DNA of 64,000 nucleotides from Dermacentor variabilis (lineage: Eukaryota; Arthropoda; Arachnida; Ixodida; Ixodidae), in NCBI RefSeq assembly GCF_050947875.1, contig NW_027460291.1:24899868-24963867 (forward strand). The letters run 5' to 3'. Of the stretch, positions 54,803-64,000 are shown piece by piece. Position numbers and translations under genes: made by a program. Each line of letters begins with the position of its first letter. The first letter of the stretch is position 1. Below the pieces are notes generated by a model. The model made no database searches. It had not been told where the DNA came from and was given only the letters and a program-made list of their open reading frames with translations.

Positions 54803-54930
54803 TGACGCGAAGTAAGCGCACCGATCGCCAGAGAGAAGACGACGAAGGGCACAGTTGTGCATGGGGTTTTTTGGGTGTGAGCCATCATTAAAGGCTGTTC
54901 TGTTTCGGCAAGCCCATCTTAGTTATCTTC
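54803..54930 (+). repeat. Possible short 3' LTR of the decayed gypsy element
   Basis: After the integrase stop, TGACGCGAAG (54803-54812) and CTTCGTGACA (about 54919-54938) form imperfect inverted ends, and ATTAAAGG near 54886 could be the poly-A signal. It is short for an LTR, and no 5' copy was found, so this is tentative. Confidence 0.35.
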
Positions 54931-54938
54931 GTGACAAC

Positions 54939-57900
54939 ATAAAACAAGCGACGCAATTCAACAGTCGTTATCACAGTTCTTTTGAATTCTTTTAAAACTG
55001 TATCCTGATGGGTTCTCATCTTCACTGTGAATCACATTTTGTGTCCAAAAATGATTACTGTAGCTGTTACAAAGTATAGAGCGTCCATTTTGGATGCTAG
55101 TTCACACATTTCGGAATTATAGGCAGTGCAGAGCCACATATATAGAGCCAAATTACCACCGCATTGTTAGTGTCACATCAATGAAAGCTCGCCTTTACCG
55201 CTCTTTCATATCACAACAAAATATCTTGACTGTGCCTGTTTCACAAGAAATGCTGTCACAGTTCCCATCTAGAAAGACTACTACAGATGCCATAATACAT
55301 TCCAGCATGCATTGCCCAACCTATAGTATAACGCACGTACTCCTTCTGCTAACACAAATGCTTTCAAGATTCTGTAGTACAACGCACCTTTGTTGGTTGG
55401 AACGATTTGCCATGCAGCATTGTTGATGAAGACAACTTTAGAACTGCTTTTATCTAACCTGCCTTCTACATAGCATTATACTCATATTTGCACTGCTCTA
55501 TAATTATGGCTCGATTTATAATTGCACTGCTGCTGTTTGTTGCATTTGTCATACATGCACCAAGTCCCCTATGTAATGTACTCTTTGCCTTTACAATAAT
55601 ATAAATAAATAAACAAGGCTCTAGCCTCCTTAATGTTTTGTTCTGGACGACGGTCGCATGAACAGCCCAACCCAACTAGAATTTCAATATTTTCACTGGT
55701 TTTAGATGGCTTTTGAAACACACGACACAGGAATTGTCAGTGCCACTCAAATGGTTCACACTGGGTGAACACTCCTAGTGCTCAGATCTAGCTGTTAAAC
55801 ATGTAGTTGGATGTGTATATTCCCCAAAAGTGGACTTAACTCTTTTCTTCTTGAAGAAAGCAGAAATACATATGAAATGCCACCTTGGTTGCCAATATAT
55901 GCTTTTTCCAACCATCCCCAAGACAATGTACAAGGGAGTGGTTGGGAAAGCCATGAACTCATATGTTTACTGTTTGTGAAGAGAATGGTTTGATCGGCCT
56001 TTAACACAGCGCTTGTTACTTGCACATCTACCAAGTTCAAAAAGCTAGCTAAAGAGAACCTGCCTGGTTCATTGAGCATGAAACGTTAAGTGTCTTCCAG
56101 GACATCTCTAGCAGTCAGTATGGTAGTTGTTGGGTTGGTGCTATTTTGTTCAACAGTGAATAAGGCACAGTACAACTTTGTTCTCCCATGGTGATAATTC
56201 TTTACCACATTTACTAAGAGGTGGTCCTCACAGTTATAGGAAAAACAAGCTGTTTTGGTGTTGCTTGACAGGCCTGCAAGATGTGCTGTGGATGGCAACT
56301 GTCCATGTTGCGATGCAGACTCTGGAAGCCTTTGGTTGACTTGTTACTTGACCTCGTATTTCTTGCACTTACTCTTTGCCTGTGAGCCTCTGACGGGCTG
56401 TAAGAAAAATATATCTTCCGTGGTTTCGAAACAACCGTGCATTTTCAAGCCGAGCAGTCTCCTTATTATGCCACGACTGCTTTTGAGCAAGAGAATGGAA
56501 AATACTTGCACTAGGTGCTCACAATTAACAGGAACAGTTCTCCATTGAGGTCACATTTAGTGCACCGTATCTGAGCGCCTGGACATACACAACACTGACA
56601 CAGCATGGTGCATGCAACACTTAATGGGGGAGGGGGGGGGGGGAATTGAGAAAGAAGTTGATCTTGGGAAACCACTCATTTCCATATCTGTAAGCTACTC
56701 TGTATCAAAACTATTTAGCTAAAAATGCACCCCAAATGCATAAAAAATAACTTTGTTCATGCCAATGGCAAGAAAAGATGTGACAATTTCGCAAGAACAC
56801 CGAAGTTCACGGAGTCATCATTTGTCTTGGTCTTGCCTGCTGCCAAACACTGCAACCTTGGCATTGTTCGAAAACTTACTTTCACATTTTCATTTCTGCT
56901 GCATAGAGTAAGTATAACTAATAGTTGGTTGTATTAATGTTCTGCCCTCCTTGCATACGATGGCCACATCATGGAGGCCACCACTTTTGCGATACCATAG
57001 GAACACGGTGTCGCAAAGGACAGTGCAACACCATAAATTACCACAAAATGGCCCTTTTTCAGCAAGGTGGTTGTCACGGCAAGTTGGTACTGCATGCATG
57101 CCAGCACAAAAGAGAACGGGACAAGTTACATCCCTTTCTCTTCCGCACTAACATGCATTCATCAGGCCTTTTTTTACCTGCATCCTGCATGCTTCCTTGG
57201 CAAGGCAGTCGTGGCAGGAGGTGACAAGGTGCCAACTGCCTTGACTGCTGCTAGACACAATGTCAATGTCGGTCCTTTCAGCCAAGACTAAGCTTTGTAA
57301 AAGCACCTGAGCAGCAAGAGGCACTGAGCCTCTTCCATTTGTCGTCTTGGACTGTCCAGGACTGCTTAAGATGCTGCATACTCAATACTCATGGGTTGAA
57401 AGAACCGTCTTGGGCAGTCTGGGACTGCCGGGGATGGATAACTGAAGTGGCCCACTGCTCTACTAAGCATGGAACGAAATTTGTTTCCTGAAAATGTGGG
57501 GTGATCCACGATATCCCATTCATCTGCAGCAGGCTTTGGGAGCACCACAGCTCACTCATGGGGATCACCTGTGACCAGTGATGCCAACTCTGGAAAGTTA
57601 TCCCTAGATCTAGGGATCTTGGAACCAACTTAGGAATTTGGCATCTTTATGACAATATCTAGGGATTTTTAAAAGGTACTAATATGTTTTTCCCATGCTT
57701 TGTATGACGAATTCATACAATTGGGACTGTGTTTTGTGATCAATAATTGATTTCAATTCGTACTATTGCTGCCCTTTGTCGATGGCTGGTATGCTGCTGC
57801 TATCACTGGGATTGAACACTTGCCTTGCCTATATCATAGACATGAAAAAGGGATCATCAGAAAATGTAGCTTCAGCGACTTGATCTATGTTAATGCCAGC

Positions 57901-60900
57901 TACATAGAGAAACGAAAATGTGGAGATTAGTTCCAATATTTGCTTTCGTATCTTGTCAAACACCGCTGTCGGTAAACAACATACGTACAATTTTCTCTGT
58001 AGAAAAGGAATATCAATACTTATTTTTGTCACTACCATTCTCCAGAAGCTCGGCAGCTATACAAACTAATAATGATGCCAATGGACTGGAATACTACGTG
58101 CCTCTCATAAATTTCAGGTCTTTTCGTGTAGGATACTGCCATGAAAACTGTTTTGTCAAGCTGAAAAAAAATTATCTTGGGCAAAAGCACAAGGCCACAG
58201 AAGTGCTACAGCTGGACATCTACTATGCAAGCTTTACATAAGGTAAAATGTGTTCATATTGTAGGCAGCCTTTTTAGCATTACAAAATACATGCTGCAGT
58301 CAAAATGGCAAACAAGAAAAAAGCTGTGCTACTCTGTTGTGTGCCCGCACACACTGCACTCATGCCTTCCTACTCGGCAGGAGTGAATGAAGCACAATAC
58401 GCTCTGCTGTAAGTAACCAGTTCACACTCTCTGCTGCAGCCCAGAAGTATAGCCAGTCCTTCACCTCAAGAAATTACATCCTGACATTGCCTGTGGGTAA
58501 AATGTGGCCACCTGAAAGGCTTGCACACAGCAGCGATGTGTAGGCACGAGCACTCCCTCTGTCCAAAGTGAATTTAGCTACAGAAGCTTATTGAAAGGAC
58601 TGTTGCTGTGAGGGCCTCGAGTGGCCATTCACACGACAATTTCGTGTGTGTTCGTGGGCTTCTTTCTCGCTCGAAAAAAAACTTTTACGTAGCACGTATC
58701 AATCAACAGAAGGCTGTATGAGGAGCTTTTCATGTTGCTCTACAATATTCAGTTATTTTTCATCTAATTACAATATTTGAGAAGTCAATTAATTAATTAA
58801 AAGTAATTATCTAACTAGGCGGAATAAAAAAAATAATCCGAGTATCTCCAAGCGACAGGAAACATTACTTGGTTCTATCAAGCTATGTGGCATTTGAATA
58901 TTTTTAATGTTTGGCTGAAGTTACAATGGAACACCCTGTATAGTGCTGTTTACAAATTCCAGCATCTAACCAAAATACCTGCTAGGGCCTGGTGAGGGAA
59001 GCAAGCATCCCAATGACATGTCAGCAACTCATGTACCGAGCGTGCTACCAAATTGAGTGTACAGGGCAGCTGTCAAGATGACTTTGCAGCAGCAAAAACG
59101 CACTAGTAGTTTAACCATGTATATATGGCTGTCCTCCCTTATCACTCCATGTGTTAGAGGGGCTGTGCAACACTTCTTGAACATGGTAAGGAAATGTTTG
59201 CAATCTGTCGACAATGCTGTCACGCGAGCCAAATATTATTCCACTGCATACAACAAGGAGCCCACATTCTCGCACAAAAGACTGCCAGCTCTTATCTGCC
59301 GCTTTCAAGGCCCCCTCTATTTTCCCATGGTCTATGACACCACAGAGGCAGCCCAGACACCACCTCCTGTTTATTCAAAATTAATGAAGGCGCACTCCTC
59401 CTATCTTCCAGCAAATGGGGAAGTGGTGGTCATCCTGCCCGTACTGCTCCTTGGTCCCTCTCGGGCACTTTTGTCAGACGCCAACCATAAGTGCACCACA
59501 GAAGGCAAGAGAGGAGTCGCAGAGGCAGGGCATCGCTATCCACGCTGTTTTGAGGATGAAAACAAGCATTGCGCTCCTTATACCTCCATTCATATTAAGT
59601 CCTCTTCAAAACTTTCTTCGGGAATATATTCATTAAGAAGCATCTCCCTCACTCCCATGTGTTCTCAGTGTTCAAGGAAAGGTGCTGTAGTCGTAACCTT
59701 TTAAGGCTTTTAAAATGGCAGCTTTCAGTCCAACAATACAAATATAAATACCTTCATTTCAACATCGGGGATGTTAGGGGTGCACCCAAAAAGCCTATGA
59801 CTGGCTTGACAGAGGGGCGCATAAAATATGTACTGCTCCTGCTGAGCACAATAACTGGAAGGCTGTTGCCTCTTTAAATGCGTTTTTTTTTAGGTTGAAA
59901 ATGAGCCACTGGGTCGGTATAGTGCAGTGATCCACTCCGCTCATTTCTATACCACTCTTATCATCCATCATTCAAGGCCAGCTGATCCCAGTGATAATGT
60001 GGGCGGAACACCACTATGACCACTGACGAAGCGCAACAGGCACTGGAACAGAATCATCACATTGTCCCATCCCTGGATTCCAGTAGCACCACCTCCACTC
60101 TGAGGCAAACTGAAAGCTAAAGATGGCAATTTCGCAGCAGCTCCATGCATTCAGTTTGCAGAATTGTTGCAATGAAGGAAACCAGCTTGGTGATGACGAA
60201 AAAAACGATTATGTCAAAGGAAAATTTTGTTCTTTGGTTTAAGGGATGAAGCACCTTCAGGAGTAAAGTGTATCCTCGTTCTTTTTAGACCATAAGTTAC
60301 ACCCCGACAAAAAGAACTGACAACAACAAATGGCTCTGTGAAAGCAGTAATAAACGAAGTGTGCGGTCCTGCAACAAAATCCTCCATGAATGTCATGGTT
60401 TCTGTGCATACCAACAACAATGAAATCAATTGGAATTTGCTATGTCCTTGTGTTTGCCCTTGTCCGTCCTCATCTTCCACACTGTGCTACTGTTACCATA
60501 CCACACCACTAAAGGAATGTTATTCTCCACAAGCACATTTCAGCACTGTTTAGTAGTGCCCTGGATACAAGAGGAGACAGAATGCTTCCCACCTGGCAAC
60601 ATCAGCGTCCAGATCACCCCAAACTTGCAGCTCCTTTACCGTTAACATTTAAATGTACTAAACTGTGTGGCATCATTACTGATGAATATTCATGCCATAC
60701 GGATAGCCACACAAACATCTGCGCACATGGCCGCATCGAGTCAGACGTTTAAGCTCAAGGCTTTTCTTTTCTTTTTTTCACATTGAAAGTTTTAATGCAC
60801 GTAGCTTTCGCAGAAATGCCTCTCCGGTGGATATCGCTGCGCTTTCAAACATGCCGCGCATCCGGAACGGGCCTGCGGAAATCACTTGTGAACGGAGGAA

Positions 60901-61275
60901 GACCCACGTACGTAAATAGGGAACGTGGTGCTTTCAAACGCCCCCCACAGCAGAACGACACTTGAGACCACCCAGCCGAAGCGGCGACGGAACACCCGAA
61001 CGACGATCGCGTCAATGCACCACCGTTAGCTGCAGGGAAGCATGCTCCGATTCCCAATGCCGTCTTCCATCGAAGCAAACATCTGCCGTGGTCAAAATCA
61101 GATCCGGTGCCCTCGACGCGAGGTTAGTGGCTAATTCGCTAAACGGGAGTTTGAAAGCTGCCTCACTTTTTCATCTTTGTAGCATCCCGGTGCGAACAAA
61201 GCAAGGCCCGCAGCCTCGCGCTTTTCGGGCCCGATAACAGACGCCTCAGCGCCGAATATCAAACGGACAACGTAC
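54939..61275. other. Intron 1 sequence, no gene recognised
   Basis: Mostly AT-rich single-copy-looking sequence. A G-run lies at 56628-56643 and AATAAATAAATAA near 55602. The longest frame, 59057-59704 plus, has no recognisable domain. 60780-61270 becomes GC-rich and CpG-rich, consistent with the start of the promoter-proximal region of POFUT1 on the minus strand. Confidence 0.4.
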
Positions 61276-61375
61276 CCATGCAGGGACAATAGAGAATGTA
61301 TCCTCTCCTGTCGGCACAGACCGCTGTCAACGACAGCCACAAAGTCAGCACTCCAAGCGTACCGCCCGGCGTCAT
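61276..61375 (-). CDS. POFUT1: POFUT1 exon 1: start codon and signal peptide
   Basis: From the ATG at 61375-61373 the exon encodes a hydrophobic signal peptide (MTPGGTLGVLTLWLSLTAVC) followed by ADRRGYILYCPCM and the first base of the next Gly codon. The GYILYCPCMG block is the hallmark N-terminal beta strand of POFUT1 (GYLLYCPCMG in human). The donor GTACGT follows at 61275. The phase fits exon 2, which completes GRFGNQ. Cleavage after the Ala at residue 21 would leave a mature ER-luminal enzyme. The C-terminus, where an ER-retention motif would be expected, is outside the window. The exon is in a GC-rich region. Confidence 0.92.
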
Positions 61376-62780
61376 TGCTCAAACTTGCCGTTCGTGGACG
61401 CGGCTGCTGCGTGTTGGCACTGGTGACGAGTTGCCTCACCTGCTTGCGACACGAGCCGTGCGAGCACGGGTGTAGTACGTACTACATACACGCGTAGACT
61501 TAACGGCGCATTCCGAGAGTAGCCGTCAACAAACTGAGCGGGTCTGCTGCCCTGTCTTATTCACTGACCAGATTCTAGTCAACAAACATATCTGTAGTGG
61601 CGATTTTCTGATAGTCCATCAGTTCATGTTTGTGTGTGTGTGTTTTTTTTTTACTTTTACAAAGATTGGCACGGAAAGCGGAGATCTCAGAGGCCATGTT
61701 TATATTCGCTGCTCATAGATAGCACTGCCGTTAGCCCCGCAAAGGAAAGTACACCCAGAATAAAAACTGGTAGAAACACCCATAAAACAACTTATTGAAA
61801 CGATGGGGCAGACATGGGTAGAGTGCAAGCCCGATGTGTAAGTAGGGACACGTTGTGATGTGTCACGTAGGGGCCACCGAGTGAGAAGTTCGAACAGGAG
61901 TCGCCCTAGTTTTACGGTTTTACTTGCCGCAAACTCATAGCTTGTAGCGATACACTGTGAAAAAAGCTGTTGTGTTACAAGGAGACCACATTTTCTTCCA
62001 CCTTGATGGTGACAATATATTCACCGTACTCAATCAGTCGATCACCTGCTCGGGTTACAAAACAAAACAACCGTGACTAACTGGCACATGAGATGGACTT
62101 GACAGTGTTTCAGTGTTAAATGAAGTTAACCATTACCGTTCGCCTTTAAGCGAGCAAATACCCAAGCGCACAAATGGGGCCTGTGTCAAGCAAGCATTGT
62201 CGACCATGGCCTGACTCGGCAAGCTCACATGAAGGGCATCAATCGTATCGCATATCAAAACTGCGGCAGACAGTCAACAAACCTAAGCTGGCAAATGTCG
62301 TCGCTCCTTGCGTCATTCACGGTGCGAGGAAGTCACTATTCGCGTAAGTGCACCTCGCAAGATTCGCCTCAAGTAGCGCTACAGCGGTCTCCGTCACGCT
62401 GTCATTACATGTTCCACACAAACAGCAGATGACAGTCATGCATCTGTCATCAGTCCCAGTGAGCAGTGCGCGGCGCTTTTAATTCGCGGCTACCGACCGC
62501 CCCCTCCTTTTCTTAAGAAACAGTACAAACCAAAAGGAAAAAAACGCGCGACAAGGCACAACAATCGCGTCCAAGGCACCGGTCGGCTCCGGTCACTGAC
62601 GCGCACGGGGCGAACGAGCACGCGCTGCTCTAACGTCGCGCCGCCGACGGCCCTTTTCTTGCTTTTTTGTCGATCATCCGTGCTTTCGCCTTCGCTACCT
62701 CTGCCCGCCGCAAGTTCTTTCCCCCTGCGAACGAAAAATACACAGCAAAAAAAAAAAAAAAAAACGCGCTCGTCACCGCC
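61376..62780. other. Intergenic region between POFUT1 and the IER-like gene
   Basis: The divergent intergenic region (about 1.7 kb from start codon to start codon). POFUT1 5' untranslated sequence and promoter should lie in 61376-61600. A TG-rich plus T-run lies at 61629-61652. 62470-62660 is CpG-rich. No coding gene or tRNA was recognised. Confidence 0.4.
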
Positions 62781-62786
62781 GAGCAC

Positions 62787-62886
62787 TGACGTCACGCGGT
62801 CGCCATTGGAGAGAAAAACCCGGCACGGTTCCTGGAGGTCACACACGATGCATGCCATTGGCCAGTTTGCTTAATCGTCGACGTCA
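62787..62886 (+). promoter_or_regulatory. CRE and CCAAT cluster upstream of the IER-like gene
   Basis: A perfect palindromic cAMP response element TGACGTCA lies at 62787-62794 and a near-match CGACGTCA at 62879-62886, the latter followed by an ETS-like CTTCCT. Inverted CCAAT boxes (ATTGG) lie at 62805-62809 and 62857-62861. The cluster ends about 205 bp before the start codon. CREB/ATF, NF-Y and ETS sites suit an immediate-early gene. I found no clear serum response element. A further TGACGTCA lies inside the coding region at 63393-63400. Confidence 0.6.
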
Positions 62887-63091
62887 CTTCCTCCAGCTTG
62901 GCCGTGGAAGCATAGTGGAAGGCTGCCGCGCCACTTCCCCTAACGGTTAGTCTCTTGTTTGTCTCCGGGGGGTACGGCTGCGTTCTTATCGTGCTCCCCC
63001 TCGTCGTACTTTACATCGGCGCGTAAAAATCGCTGGTGAATCTCAAGACCAGAGTCGCCCGCGGCCATCCGACATCGTCCGCTCGGGGAAC

Positions 63092-63850
63092 ATGGTTATG
63101 GACAACGACGCCCAGAAGGTTATCGCGATTTCTCTCGGGAAAATAGCGACGTCTCGAGTTCAGCGTGGTGGACCCAGCCTGCATCGTAGCCTGCTCGTGG
63201 CCAGTGTGCTGTACAAGGCGCGTACAACCTACTTCGACGATGCTCTCCAGACGAACGGTGCGTCATTTTCACCCGTGATGTGCGCGCCGTACCGAAACGA
63301 CGACGAGGAAGCTGATTGTGAGCCCGAGCAAATCGACGCCGAAGAGGACTCGTCGCCTCTCGCTAAGCCTAACCGGACGGTGACGTCGCCCGTGACGTCA
63401 GCGTACGAGGATTGCGCCAGCACGGACGGCGGCGACGACAAGGAGAATGTGGAACCGCCGAACGGGTCCGAACCCTCAACGACCCCTGCCCGCTGTCTCA
63501 AGCGGCGCCGCACTCACTCGGATGACGAGGACAGTGGTGCGAAGCGCAGCCGGCTCTGGAGACGGTCATCCTCCTGCGATTCTGACGAATCTGAGCAGGA
63601 TTGTGCCCCTGCGCCGACCGACCTACCGCAGGAAGTGAGCTCGGACGCGATGGAAGTCGAGTCTATATCGAACTTGGTTTTGGCCTTCAACTCTGGTTTG
63701 AAGGGCCTCTCTTCATCGTGGGATAACTGCCAGCCGTCCATGGAGGAGCCCCAGCTGCGACGGGGCTCCTCATTGCCCGACCTGTGTTCGGCACAGTCCG
63801 ATGTGCTCAGGACCGCGTTTTCACCTCCCGTGTTGGCGCTCACAGTCTGA
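63092..63850 (+). CDS. Immediate early response protein, IER2/IER5 family
   Basis: The N-terminus (residues 7-50) has the family signature AQKVIAISLGKIATSRVQRG, then GPSLHRSLLVASVLYKARTTYF. It corresponds to the A..I..ISLGKI..SRVQRGG..LH..LLV..VL..AR..Y block of IER2/IER5. The rest is low complexity: acidic segments near 75-90, a basic KRRR nuclear-localisation-like stretch near 138, Ser-rich tracts and a short conserved-looking C-terminal end (RTAFSPPVLALTV). The family acts as growth-factor- and stress-induced nuclear regulators, with IER5 linked to HSF1 and PP2A. The gene is intronless, as is usual for the family. The first of two Met codons is in a good context (GAACATGG). The 3' untranslated region runs to the window end without a complete poly-A signal. 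Confidence 0.88.
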   Translation: MVMDNDAQKVIAISLGKIATSRVQRGGPSLHRSLLVASVLYKARTTYFDDALQTNGASFSPVMCAPYRNDDEEADCEPEQIDAEEDSSPLAKPNRTVTSPVTSAYEDCASTDGGDDKENVEPPNGSEPSTTPARCLKRRRTHSDDEDSGAKRSRLWRRSSSCDSDESEQDCAPAPTDLPQEVSSDAMEVESISNLVLAFNSGLKGLSSSWDNCQPSMEEPQLRRGSSLPDLCSAQSDVLRTAFSPPVLALTV

Positions 63851-64000
63851 GGTTTGCCGAGTCTCTCATCGCTCGCCTGTAAATAGAGGACTCATACACG
63901 AATGCATCGCGGATCCCGCGCTATGCCTTGTACAGATACCCCCGTTTCTGTAACATATTTTTATACGCACACATTGTGGTCATTATTGTGTCTGTAATAA

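Larger units (their letters stand above)
8468..61375 (-). other. POFUT1: POFUT1 gene span within the window (3 coding exons, 2 complete introns)
   Basis: The three exons join without frame conflict. Exon 1 is 100 bp and ends in phase 1. Exon 2 is 116 bp, starts with the remaining two bases of a Gly codon and ends on a codon boundary. Exon 3 is 124 bp and ends in phase 1. Every visible junction has a GT donor (GTACGT, GTGAGT, GTGAGT) and an AG acceptor. The spliced product so far is 113 codons plus one base. It covers the signal peptide and the N-terminal third of an enzyme that is about 390 residues in vertebrates. Intron 1 is 32543-61275 (28,733 bp) and intron 2 is 8592-32426 (23,835 bp). 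Both are filled with transposable elements. The 3' part of the gene lies left of the window. Confidence 0.9.

Noticed and set aside
59057..59704. 215-codon plus-strand open frame
   Set aside because: No recognisable domain, overlapping frames on the other strand, and composition like the surrounding intron. Length alone is not evidence here.
60857..60925. Short plus-strand frame MPRIRNGPAEITCERRKTHV in a CpG-rich region
   Set aside because: Looks like a possible first exon, but no family was recognised and no convincing splice partner was found.

Overview
This is a nuclear eukaryotic window, most likely from a hard tick (Ixodidae). The inference rests on split genes with very long introns, tRNA-derived SINEs of the type abundant in ixodid genomes, and a dense mix of Ty3/gypsy, I-, RTE- and CR1-like LINEs, Tigger-like and other terminal-inverted-repeat elements. 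The species cannot be fixed by eye.

Two host genes are supported. The first is a minus-strand gene for GDP-fucose protein O-fucosyltransferase 1 (POFUT1, the Notch EGF-repeat fucosyltransferase). Three coding exons fit together in phase: exon 1 at 61375-61276 (start codon and signal peptide), exon 2 at 32542-32427 and exon 3 at 8591-8468. The gene leaves the window on the left. Introns 1 and 2 are about 28.7 and 23.8 kb, so almost everything between 8.5 and 61.3 kb is intronic transposon sequence. The second is a plus-strand, single-exon immediate-early-response gene of the IER2/IER5 family at 63092-63850. It lies head to head with POFUT1, and a CRE/CCAAT cluster sits upstream of it.

Layout from left to right: 0-8.4 kb (POFUT1 intron 3) holds a 550-bp TIR element with TAA duplications, an RTE-like LINE relic whose tail is hit by a Tigger-like element, and a palindromic-motif MITE. 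8.5-32.4 kb (intron 2) holds a short MITE beside exon 3, a solo LTR, a composite SINE, a second Tigger-like element, a second copy of the MITE family, a decayed LTR retrotransposon, a THAP/P-element-like transposase relic, the 3' end of a conventional gypsy element and, inside that element's LTR, an essentially intact LTR retrotransposon (22643-32043). 32.5-61.3 kb (intron 1) holds a SINE, a CR1-like LINE tail, a third Tigger-like element, a full-length I-clade LINE with 15-bp target duplications, another LINE interrupted by a CTAA-flanked MITE, and a decayed conventional gypsy element.

The most notable item is the retrotransposon at 22643-32043. It has one uninterrupted 1465-codon ORF ordered Gag - protease - integrase - reverse transcriptase - RNase H, two nearly identical LTRs, a tRNA-Ser-like primer binding site, a polypurine tract and a 5-bp target duplication. 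Integrase before RT is the Ty1/copia order, but the RT and integrase are Ty3/gypsy-like. That matches the architecture known as Gmr1-like. A second, decayed element at 16.3-19.3 kb has the same order, so it is unlikely to be an accident of one copy.
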